The position numbers and the translations under genes are program-made. Below are positions 5,624 to 12,696 of a stretch of 12,696 nt of DNA, in pieces (the first letter of the stretch is position 1; every line of letters begins with the position of its first letter). The notes under the pieces are model-generated. The model saw nothing but the letters and a program-made list of their open reading frames with translations. It did no database searches and was not told where the DNA came from. The stretch is from an uncultured Bacteroidota bacterium (lineage in GTDB: Bacteria; Bacteroidota; Bacteroidia; Chitinophagales; Chitinophagaceae), in contig CAMLGP010000022.1 of NCBI GenBank assembly GCA_946479535.1, forward strand, positions 1 to 12,696. Direction: 5' to 3'.

Positions 5624-8600
5624 ATGAAACGCATTCTTCATATAGTATTAGGTCTACTCCCTCTTGTGCTGGCCGCACAAACAGGAAAGCTTCCTGTTAT
5701 TCAGCAGACCCAGTGGAAAAAAGATACTTTCAATATTGTAAAATATGGCGCCGTTTCGGATGGTATTACGCTTAATACAAAAAGTATTACTGCTGCGATT
5801 GAAGAATGTTCCAAAAAAGGTGGTGGAGTAGTAGTGATTCCTTCAGGACTCTGGCTTACTGGTCCTATTGTTTTAAAGAGCAATATCAACCTGCACCTGG
5901 CTTTGGGTTCAACGCTATTGTTTACTAAAGATCACAATCAATACCCATTGGTGAAGGCCAACTGGGAAGGAATACCGCAGATGCGGAATCAATCGCCGGT
6001 ATCCGCTACCAATGCAGTGAATGTGGGAATTACAGGAAGCGGGATCATTGATGGCAATGGTGACTCGTGGAGAGCAGTGAAAAAAGATAAAATGACAGAA
6101 AGCCAATGGGCCAGGTTGCTGTCTTCTGGTGGAGTGACCAGTGAGGATAAAAAAACATGGTATCCCAGTGAAGGTTCCATGAAAGGTTCCAAAATGTCTA
6201 ATCCCGGTGCTATCAGTCCTGATAAGGATGAAGCATTCTACAATAGCATTAAAGATTTTTTGCGGCCCAATCTGTTACTTTTTACCAGCTGTAATAAAGT
6301 ATTGCTGGAAGGAGTTACTTTCCAGAACTCACCCGCCTGGTGCCTTCATCCGCTGATGTGTGAAAATCTCACAGTCAGAAATGTTAGCGTTAAGAATCCC
6401 TGGTATGCCCAGAATGGAGATGGCATTGATGCCGAAAGCTGTAAAAATGTATTGATTGAGAATTCTGTTTTTGATGTAGGCGATGATGCGCTATGTATGA
6501 AGAGCGGTCGCGATGCTGAAGGCCGTAAAAGAGGAATGCCAATCGAGAATGTCATCATTCGCGGTTGTACAGTATATGCGGCACATGGTGGTTTTGTAAT
6601 AGGTAGTGAAATGAGCGGGGGTGCCCGGAATATTTATGTGAACAACTGCACATTTATTGGTACTGATATAGGTTTACGTTTTAAAACTACGCGTGGCAGA
6701 GGCGGTGTGGTGGAGAATATATTCATTAAGGATATCTACATGAAAGATATTCCTGGTGAGGCCATCCTTTTTGATATGTACTATATGGCCAAAGACCCGG
6801 TTCCACTGGCAGGTGAAAAAAGAGAACTGCCGAAAGTGGAATTCAAAGAAGTTAATGAAACTACTCCCATCTTTAAGAATTTTCATATCTCCAATGTTTA
6901 CTGCAATGGAGCAGCAAAAGCCATATTCGTTCGTGGATTACCTGAAATGCATGTGAAGGATGTAGTGCTGGAAAATATGGTATTGCAGGCAAAGAAAGGA
7001 ATTGATGTGCAGGAAGCAACTGGGATTACTTTTCGTAATATCAATGTACTGTCTGATGAAACAGATCCGGTGATTGATGTGATCCATAGCGATAAACTTG
7101 TGTTCGATAATATTCGCTATAAAGATGGGTCTGAATTATTGTTCCGTGTGGGTGGGGACAGAAGCAATAATATCGTTATTAAAAATACCGATGCTTCCAA
7201 AGCAAGGGAAAAGATAGTATACGAGCTCGGGGCTTCTGAGAAAAGCGTAAGCCTTTCCGGCAAACCCGCTCCTATACCTGGTGACCTGAATGTTCCTGCA
7301 TCTACCTGGGCTGAAAGAATGGTTGCTACCGCCATGAAACTCTGGCCGGATTCTTTTTCAAATGCAGGCCGCAGGGCACGCTGGAGTTATGATCATGGAG
7401 TAATCCTGAGAGGAGTGGAAGGATTGTGGAACAATACTGGCAAAGGAAAATACTTCAATTATATCCAGCATACCATGGACCATTACGTAAGAGAGGATGG
7501 ATCCATTTATGATTATACAGGTACTGAATACAATATCGATTATGTGAACAATGGAAAGCTGGTATTGCTTCTTTATGAGGTAACTGGTCAGCCAAAGTAT
7601 AAGAAAGCAGCTGATTTGCTGCGTAACCAGTTGCGAACACATCCACGTACTCATGAGGGTGGTTTCTGGCATAAGAAGATATATCCCTGGCAGATGTGGC
7701 TGGATGGATTATATATGGGAGCACCATTTTATGCGCAGTATACTAGGGTGTTCCATGATGATACGGCCTGGAATGATATCACCAACCAGTTCATTTTCGT
7801 GGAGCGCCATACCCGTGATCCCAAAACGGGATTATTGTATCATGGATGGGATGAAAGCAAAGAGCAGCAGTGGGCCAATAAGGAAACAGGAACTTCCCCT
7901 CATTTCTGGGGCCGTGCAATGGGCTGGTATGGAATGGCAATGGTGGATGTGCTGGACCAATATCCTGCTAAACACCCGGGCCGTGATTCTATTATTAAGA
8001 TACTCAACCGGTTTGCCCAGGCAGTCATAAAAGTGCAGGATGCCAAATCAGGTTTATGGTATGATATTGTGGACCTTCCGGATCGTCCTAAAAACTATAA
8101 GGAAGCATCCGGCTCTTGTATGCTTGTCTATACTTTATTGAAAGGAGTCAGAAAAGGCTATTTGCCCGCATCTTACCTGGCAAATGCGAACAAAGGCTAT
8201 AATGGCATAATCACTGAATTTATTGAAACAGATGCCAATGGGCAGACCAATCTCAAAGGTACAGTAAGTGTATCCGGACTGGGAGGTAATCCTTATCGTG
8301 ATGGTAGCTATGATTACTACATGAAGGAACCAGTGGTGGTAAATGATCCTAAAGGAATGGGTGCATTTATTCAATGTGCCAATGAAATGGCAATTGCCAG
8401 TGAACCCAAACCCGGGAAAGGAAAAACTGTATTACTGGATCGTTATTTCAATAGTGAAAAGAAAAAAGATGAAGGAGGAGTCAATGATTACTGGCATTAT
8501 GTATGGGAAGGAAAGGGCCATCCCGGATTGACCATGTGGGGGAACAACTTTACAAAGTTTGGCGCCAGTCTGGCCTCACTGGATGTAGCACCAACGGCAT

Positions 8601-9139
8601 CCAATCTTTCCAAGGCTTCTATTTATATTATTATCGACCCAGACCATGTTAAGGACAATCCCTCTCCCACTTATGTTTCTGCAACTGATGTAAAGGCAAT
8701 TAGTGATTGGGTTAGACAGGGTGGAGTGCTGGTATTGATGGCTAATGACAGTGCCAATTGTGATCTGCCCCATTTCAATAAACTGGCTAATGTATTCGGA
8801 ATAAACTTTACTGATAAGAGCAGGAATATGGTAAAAGGAGATGATTTCCCAACAGGTGAAGTTCATCCATCTGCCAAAACTGTATTCAAACAGGATGTGA
8901 AAATGTACCTTAAGGAAGTAAGTGTGTTGAAATTGAAAACACCTGCAACAGCAGTAGCCCGGAGAGAGGGTGATGTGATCATGGCAACGGCCAAATATGG
9001 AAAGGGAACTGTGTTTGCCGTTGGTGATCCATGGCTTTACAACGAGTATACGGATGGCAGGAAACTTCCGGAAGATTACGATAATTATGCTGCAGCCGAA
9101 ATGTTGTCGAACTGGCTCCTTGAACAAAGTAAAAAATAG
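5624..9139 (+). CDS. Secreted three-module pectinase: GH28 - GH105 - DUF4350-like
   Basis: The 1171-residue product starts with a signal peptide (MKRILHIVLGLLPLVLAAQ); I chose ATG 5624 over an in-frame TTG two codons earlier. Residues about 35-540 are a GH28 right-handed beta-helix with the polygalacturonase signatures NGDGID (264-269), GDD (D287, D288), HGGFVIGSEMSGG (H321) and RFK (352-354); the HGGFVIGSEMSGG segment is typical of exo-acting enzymes. Residues about 560-930 are a GH105 (alpha/alpha)6 domain with WLDGLYMG (presumed acid/base D694) and HFWGRAMGWYG (760-770), expected to remove delta-4,5-unsaturated galacturonyl residues. Residues about 934-1171 (TVLLDRYFN, WVRQGGVLVLMAND, YGKGTVFAVGDPWLYNEY) resemble the DUF4350/GATase-like domain often attached to GH105; its function is unknown. 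It probably acts in the periplasm on oligogalacturonides, feeding the uxa genes 68 bases downstream. Confidence 0.92.
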   Translation: MKRILHIVLGLLPLVLAAQTGKLPVIQQTQWKKDTFNIVKYGAVSDGITLNTKSITAAIEECSKKGGGVVVIPSGLWLTGPIVLKSNINLHLALGSTLLFTKDHNQYPLVKANWEGIPQMRNQSPVSATNAVNVGITGSGIIDGNGDSWRAVKKDKMTESQWARLLSSGGVTSEDKKTWYPSEGSMKGSKMSNPGAISPDKDEAFYNSIKDFLRPNLLLFTSCNKVLLEGVTFQNSPAWCLHPLMCENLTVRNVSVKNPWYAQNGDGIDAESCKNVLIENSVFDVGDDALCMKSGRDAEGRKRGMPIENVIIRGCTVYAAHGGFVIGSEMSGGARNIYVNNCTFIGTDIGLRFKTTRGRGGVVENIFIKDIYMKDIPGEAILFDMYYMAKDPVPLAGEKRELPKVEFKEVNETTPIFKNFHISNVYCNGAAKAIFVRGLPEMHVKDVVLENMVLQAKKGIDVQEATGITFRNINVLSDETDPVIDVIHSDKLVFDNIRYKDGSELLFRVGGDRSNNIVIKNTDASKAREKIVYELGASEKSVSLSGKPAPIPGDLNVPASTWAERMVATAMKLWPDSFSNAGRRARWSYDHGVILRGVEGLWNNTGKGKYFNYIQHTMDHYVREDGSIYDYTGTEYNIDYVNNGKLVLLLYEVTGQPKYKKAADLLRNQLRTHPRTHEGGFWHKKIYPWQMWLDGLYMGAPFYAQYTRVFHDDTAWNDITNQFIFVERHTRDPKTGLLYHGWDESKEQQWANKETGTSPHFWGRAMGWYGMAMVDVLDQYPAKHPGRDSIIKILNRFAQAVIKVQDAKSGLWYDIVDLPDRPKNYKEASGSCMLVYTLLKGVRKGYLPASYLANANKGYNGIITEFIETDANGQTNLKGTVSVSGLGGNPYRDGSYDYYMKEPVVVNDPKGMGAFIQCANEMAIASEPKPGKGKTVLLDRYFNSEKKKDEGGVNDYWHYVWEGKGHPGLTMWGNNFTKFGASLASLDVAPTASNLSKASIYIIIDPDHVKDNPSPTYVSATDVKAISDWVRQGGVLVLMANDSANCDLPHFNKLANVFGINFTDKSRNMVKGDDFPTGEVHPSAKTVFKQDVKMYLKEVSVLKLKTPATAVARREGDVIMATAKYGKGTVFAVGDPWLYNEYTDGRKLPEDYDNYAAAEMLSNWLLEQSKK

Positions 9140-9185
9140 CTTAGTGAATTGCTCATTTTGGGCTAATAGGAAAGGCTTTGCTATC

Positions 9186-9193
9186 TAACTTTG
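9186..9193 (+). promoter_or_regulatory. Possible Bacteroidota-type -7 promoter box before uxaB
   Basis: TAACTTTG (9186-9193) matches the Bacteroidota -7 consensus TAnnTTTG exactly. A TTTTG upstream (9156-9160) could serve as the -33 element, but its spacing of 25 bases is longer than the usual 19 or so. The uxaB start is only 14 bases beyond the box, so the leader would be about 10 bases. It would let the uxa genes be expressed apart from the pectinase gene. Confidence 0.35.
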
Positions 9194-9207
9194 GTATGAA
9201 TTAAATA

Positions 9208-10743
9208 ATGAATATGCAATTGACGAGAGAAAATCTGAAGAAGATCAAAGCAAAGGCTGGTATGGAAATACCGGAGGATAAACTATTTGATCTTCCCGAG
9301 AAAGTATTACAGTTTGGAACAGGTATCCTGCTGAGAGGATTGCCTGATTATTTCATTGATAAGGCAAACAAACAGGGCGTTTTCAATGGCAGAATAGTTG
9401 TTGTAAAGTCTACCAGAAAGGGTGGCGTGAATGAGTTTGGTGCACAGGACGGGCTATTCACCCATTTTGTAAAAGGAATAGAAGAGGGGAAAAAAATAGA
9501 AGAGGTGCATATCAATGCCTCCATCAGCAGGGTGCTATCTGCTGGTGAAGAATGGAAAGATGTCCTGCAATGTGCCCATAATAAGGCTATGCAGCTGATC
9601 ATATCCAATACCACTGAAGTTGGAATTGTTCCTTCTGATGATGATATAAAAAAGGAAACGGCTCCGCCGTCATTCCCGGGTAAATTGCTGGCTTTCCTGT
9701 ATGAACGTTATAAAGCCTTTGGCGGATCAGAAGAAAGTGGAATGGTGATCATTCCTACGGAGCTGATCATTAATAATGGAGATAAGCTGAAGTCCATCTT
9801 ACAGGACCTGGCTGCAAAAAATAAGCTGGAAGATAAATTCGTAAACTGGCTGAACTCAGCCAATCATTTTTGTAATTCACTGGTTGACCGTATCGTGCCG
9901 GGCAGATTACCTGAGGGCGAACTCAAAGCTGCAGAGCAGCAACTGGGATATAAAGATGACCTGAGCATCATGTCTGAAATTTTCAGGCTCTGGGCCATTG
10001 AATCCGCCAGTAAAAAGGTAAAAGAAGTGCTTTCTTTTAGTGCGGTAGACGATGGTGTGGTGATCACCCCCAATATTGAAAGATTCCGGGAATTGAAATT
10101 GCGCCTCCTGAATGGAACACACACATTCTCCTGTGCTATGGGCCATCTTGCGGGTTTTGAAACCGTAAAAGCTGCCATGAATAATGAGCAGATGCTGTTA
10201 TTCATCCGCCGGTTGATGACCACAGAAATAGCCAGGGCAATGGAAAGCGATATGATCATCTATGATGAAGCCAGTGCTTTTGCATCCAAAGTGGTGGACC
10301 GTTTTCGCAATCCATTCCTGGACCATAAATGGCTCAGTATTTCAATGAATTATACTTCAAAAATGAAGATGCGTAATGTTGCTTTATTGCAGCAGTATTA
10401 TGCAAAAACGGAGAAAATTCCCAGCCTCATGGCTTTGGGTTTTGCGGCGTATCTTGTGTTCATGAAATGCAGTCCTGGCAGTGACAATCGTTACTATGGC
10501 CAGGCCAATGGTCACACTTACCTTGTTGAGGACGAATCTGCTGCCCGTTTATCCCAGGCCTGGGCCAAAACGGAACCTGCAAAAGTTGCTGATGATATAT
10601 TGGGAGATAAAAACCTGTGGGGCACCGATCTGCGTGAGCTGAAAGGATTCGCTGACGCAGTAATTGAAAATATTCAATTAATACAAAAGGATGGAGTGCT
10701 GGATGTGATCAGCAACCGGCAGCTCCACCAAACAACAGTATAA
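9208..10743 (+). CDS. uxaB: Tagaturonate reductase (altronate oxidoreductase)
   Basis: The 511-residue product belongs to the polyol-specific long-chain (mannitol) dehydrogenase family and matches UxaB, which reduces D-tagaturonate to D-altronate with NADH in the cytoplasm. Visible features are the N-terminal nucleotide-binding strand VLQFGTGILLRG (about 33-44), the FCNSLVDRIVPG segment that begins the second domain, and the catalytic signature K297-x4-N302-x2-H305 (KLRLLNGTH). E. coli UxaB is about 480 residues, so this is complete and slightly long. The start at 9208 is followed by a second in-frame ATG at 9214, and either could be used. The stop codon TAA is joined directly to the ATG of uxaA. 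Mannonate (fructuronate) reductase is the main alternative, but the uxaA and uxaC neighbours argue for tagaturonate. Confidence 0.92.
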   Translation: MNMQLTRENLKKIKAKAGMEIPEDKLFDLPEKVLQFGTGILLRGLPDYFIDKANKQGVFNGRIVVVKSTRKGGVNEFGAQDGLFTHFVKGIEEGKKIEEVHINASISRVLSAGEEWKDVLQCAHNKAMQLIISNTTEVGIVPSDDDIKKETAPPSFPGKLLAFLYERYKAFGGSEESGMVIIPTELIINNGDKLKSILQDLAAKNKLEDKFVNWLNSANHFCNSLVDRIVPGRLPEGELKAAEQQLGYKDDLSIMSEIFRLWAIESASKKVKEVLSFSAVDDGVVITPNIERFRELKLRLLNGTHTFSCAMGHLAGFETVKAAMNNEQMLLFIRRLMTTEIARAMESDMIIYDEASAFASKVVDRFRNPFLDHKWLSISMNYTSKMKMRNVALLQQYYAKTEKIPSLMALGFAAYLVFMKCSPGSDNRYYGQANGHTYLVEDESAARLSQAWAKTEPAKVADDILGDKNLWGTDLRELKGFADAVIENIQLIQKDGVLDVISNRQLHQTTV

Positions 10744-12399
10744 ATGAAACATTCGGTTTTAAAGATCCATCCAAAGGATAATGTACTTGTAGCATTGCAG
10801 GATCTGCGCAAGGGTCAGGATATCAATTACAGTGGTAACAAATACACCCTGAAAACAGATGTAGAGGCTAAACATAAATTCACTATCCAGGACCTGAACC
10901 CCGGAGATCCTGTATTCATGTATGGCGTATTGGTAGGCAAAGCAAAGGAGAAGATTGAAACAGGAGCCAGGGTCTCTACCGCCAATCTTAAACATGCTTC
11001 AGATGAATACAGCCTTTCAGCAGTAAGGAAAACAGCATGGCATGTTCCTGAAGAAAATAAATGGAAGGGAAAAACTTTCATGGGCTACCACCGCAGTGAT
11101 GGTAGAGTAGGAACTGCTAACTACTGGCTGATTGTTCCACTGGTGTTTTGTGAGAACAGGAATGTGGATGTGATCAAAGAATCATTACTGGAAGAACTGG
11201 GATACGCACGCCCTAAAAAATATACACAGCTTTCCCGCAAGATGGTTGAGCTGTATAAGGCAGGCGCTACTACAGAATCCATATTGCAAACTGAATTCAT
11301 CAAAGGCAGGGATGAATTATCCAATCCTCCATTATTCAAAAATGTGGATGGCGTCAAATTCCTGAATCATGAAGGTGGTTGTGGCGGAACAAGAGATGAT
11401 TCACAGGCATTATGTGCGTTGCTTGCCGGTTATATCACCCATCCTAATGTGGCTGGAGCAACCGTGTTGAGCCTGGGTTGCCAGAATGCACAGATATCCC
11501 TGTTGCAGGAAGAAATTGCAAAGAAAGATCCAAAGTTCGATAAGCCAATCTATTATCTTGAACAGCAGAAAATAGGTCTGGAAGCGGATATGATCGCCAT
11601 GGCGCTCAAACAGACCTTTGCCGGTTTAATGATCGCTGATCAGAATAAACGCAAACCAGCTCCTATCAGTAAAATTTGTATTGGATTGGAATGCGGCGGT
11701 TCTGATGGATTCTCCGGTATTTCCGCTAATCCTGCCATTGGATATACATCAGACCTGCTGGTAGCAGCTGGTGGATCAGTGATACTTTCCGAATTCCCGG
11801 AATTATGTGGAGTGGAGCAGGAAATGAGTGACCGTTGTCTGAATGAGAGCATTGCCAAAAAATTCATGCATTTAATGAAAACCTACAATGCCAGAGCAGA
11901 AGCGGTAGGTTCCGGATTCTATATGAATCCTTCACCAGGTAATATCAAAGATGGTTTGATCACAGACGCCATCAAATCAGCCGGAGCTGCCAAAAAGGGT
12001 GGTACATCTCCTGTTGCGGATGTACTGGATTATACAGAGAAAGTAACGCAACCAGGATTAAATCTCCTATGTACACCGGGTGGTGATGTGGAATCAACTA
12101 CAGCGGAAGTAGGTAGCGGTGCCAATATTGTTTTATTTACTACCGGACTGGGAACACCAACAGGTAATCCCATAGCACCTGTACTTAAATTATCGAGCAA
12201 TACAGCCTTGTATAAAAAGATGCCGGATATAATTGATATCAATACTGGTGGAATTATAGATGGAGAAGAGACCATTGAGCAGGCCGGTGAACGTATCCTT
12301 GATTATGTGATAAAGGTTGCAAGTGGTGAGATAAAAGCAAAGGCTGTTGAACATGGACAGGATGATTTTATTCCCTGGAAGAGGGGTGTGTCATTATAA
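10744..12399 (+). CDS. uxaA: Altronate dehydratase
   Basis: The 551-residue product matches the UxaA/GarD family; altronate dehydratase converts D-altronate to 2-keto-3-deoxy-D-gluconate in the cytoplasm with a bound divalent metal. The N-terminal SAF domain covers about residues 1-90 (IHPKDNVLVALQDLRKGQ, then LNPGDPVFMYGVLVGKA). The catalytic part starts at GYHRSDGRVGTANYW and shows GGCGGTRDDS (C213), ECGGSDGFSG (C317) and CTPGGDVESTTAEVG (C443), which carry the conserved cysteines and acidic residues of the family. E. coli UxaA is about 495 residues; the extra length appears spread through the protein, not as an added domain. TAAATG at the junction leaves no gap after uxaB, and the next gene starts 9 bases after its stop, so the three are surely co-transcribed. 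Galactarate dehydratase is a less likely alternative given the context. Confidence 0.93.
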   Translation: MKHSVLKIHPKDNVLVALQDLRKGQDINYSGNKYTLKTDVEAKHKFTIQDLNPGDPVFMYGVLVGKAKEKIETGARVSTANLKHASDEYSLSAVRKTAWHVPEENKWKGKTFMGYHRSDGRVGTANYWLIVPLVFCENRNVDVIKESLLEELGYARPKKYTQLSRKMVELYKAGATTESILQTEFIKGRDELSNPPLFKNVDGVKFLNHEGGCGGTRDDSQALCALLAGYITHPNVAGATVLSLGCQNAQISLLQEEIAKKDPKFDKPIYYLEQQKIGLEADMIAMALKQTFAGLMIADQNKRKPAPISKICIGLECGGSDGFSGISANPAIGYTSDLLVAAGGSVILSEFPELCGVEQEMSDRCLNESIAKKFMHLMKTYNARAEAVGSGFYMNPSPGNIKDGLITDAIKSAGAAKKGGTSPVADVLDYTEKVTQPGLNLLCTPGGDVESTTAEVGSGANIVLFTTGLGTPTGNPIAPVLKLSSNTALYKKMPDIIDINTGGIIDGEETIEQAGERILDYVIKVASGEIKAKAVEHGQDDFIPWKRGVSL

Positions 12400-12408
12400 A
12401 ACTTAAGT

Positions 12409-12696
12409 ATGAAGAATTTCCTTGATGAGCATTTTTTACTGCACTCTAAAACGGCGCAACGGCTTTACCATGAGTTTGCAAAGGAAATGCCGATAATAGA
12501 TTACCATTGCCATCTCCCGCCCCAGCAGATTGCAGATGATGTGAAGTTTGAGAACCTTACCCAGGTATGGCTTTATGGTGACCATTATAAATGGAGGGCA
12601 ATGCGCATCAATGGAGTGGATGAAAAATACTGTACAGGTGATGCTCCCGATTTTGAAAAATTCAAAAAATGGGCAGAAACCGTTCCTTATACCGTC
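12409..12696 (+). CDS. uxaC: Glucuronate/galacturonate isomerase, N-terminal part (3' truncated)
   Basis: An open frame starts at ATG 12409 and runs to the window edge, giving 96 residues. It begins [20 protein letters not shown] and continues with [17 protein letters not shown], in which H33 and H35 are the metal-ligand pair of uronate isomerases (amidohydrolase superfamily). [20 protein letters not shown] and [10 protein letters not shown] follow as in UxaC. The complete protein is usually about 470 residues, so roughly one fifth is seen. It isomerises D-galacturonate to D-tagaturonate (and D-glucuronate to D-fructuronate), the step before UxaB. It starts 9 bases after the uxaA stop, in the same operon. 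Confidence 0.93.
   Translation, partial: MKNFLDEHFLLHSKTAQRLYHEFAKEMPIIDYHCHLPPQQIADDVKFENLTQVWLYGDHYKWRAMRINGVDEKYCTGDAPDFEKFKKWAETVPYTV

Noticed and set aside
8576..9127. Long open frame on the minus strand (183 codons)
   Set aside because: It lies wholly opposite the C-terminal domain of the pectinase, has no recognisable motifs, and its composition looks like an antisense shadow of a well-supported gene.

Overview
The window carries ten protein genes, all on the + strand; the first and the last are cut by the window edges. It looks like a saccharide-utilisation region of a member of the Bacteroidota, possibly a Chitinophagaceae-like soil bacterium. The grounds are secreted proteins with short signal peptides ending in A-Q, mostly poor Shine-Dalgarno sequences, a TAnnTTTG-type promoter box, and close resemblance of the products to Bacteroidota pectin-degradation genes. 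The family-level placement is a guess. No SusC/SusD pair, transporter, regulator, tRNA, rRNA, CRISPR array or transposase gene is visible.

Region 1 (1-2958) is a tightly packed set of four catabolic genes: the C-terminal end of a fumarylacetoacetate hydrolase (FAH) family protein, a sugar lactonase of the amidohydrolase superfamily, a short-chain dehydrogenase (SDR), and a zinc-dependent medium-chain dehydrogenase. Together they fit the non-phosphorylative (oxidative) route for L-fucose or L-rhamnose: sugar dehydrogenase, lactonase, dehydratase (not in the window), 2-keto-3-deoxy acid dehydrogenase and FAH-type hydrolase. The SDR has Asn where the catalytic Lys of YxxxK is expected.

Region 2 (2959-5208) holds a secreted GH43 glycosidase with a C-terminal beta-sandwich domain, followed by a small secreted NTF2/SnoaL-like protein of unknown role. 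A strong intrinsic terminator follows. This pair is bracketed by two intergenic stretches that share one palindromic repeat family, with core GGTTCGTG-AGA-CACGAACC.

Region 3 (5209-5623) is a 415-base gap with the terminator, a 13-bp imperfect tandem repeat, compound palindromes and a possible LacI-type operator.

Region 4 (5624-12696) is the pectin and galacturonate part. It starts with a 1171-residue secreted enzyme that fuses GH28 (polygalacturonase), GH105 (unsaturated galacturonyl/rhamnogalacturonyl hydrolase) and a C-terminal DUF4350/GATase-like domain. Then come uxaB, uxaA and the start of uxaC, which are packed tightly. The enzyme would release galacturonate; UxaC isomerises it to tagaturonate, UxaB reduces that to altronate, and UxaA dehydrates altronate to 2-keto-3-deoxygluconate. 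The window therefore couples extracellular pectin breakdown to cytoplasmic catabolism of galacturonate and of a deoxyhexose (fucose or rhamnose) from pectin side chains.

The items most worth a second look are the palindromic repeat family, the three-module enzyme and the SDR with the missing lysine. I see no wholly new defence or mobile system.
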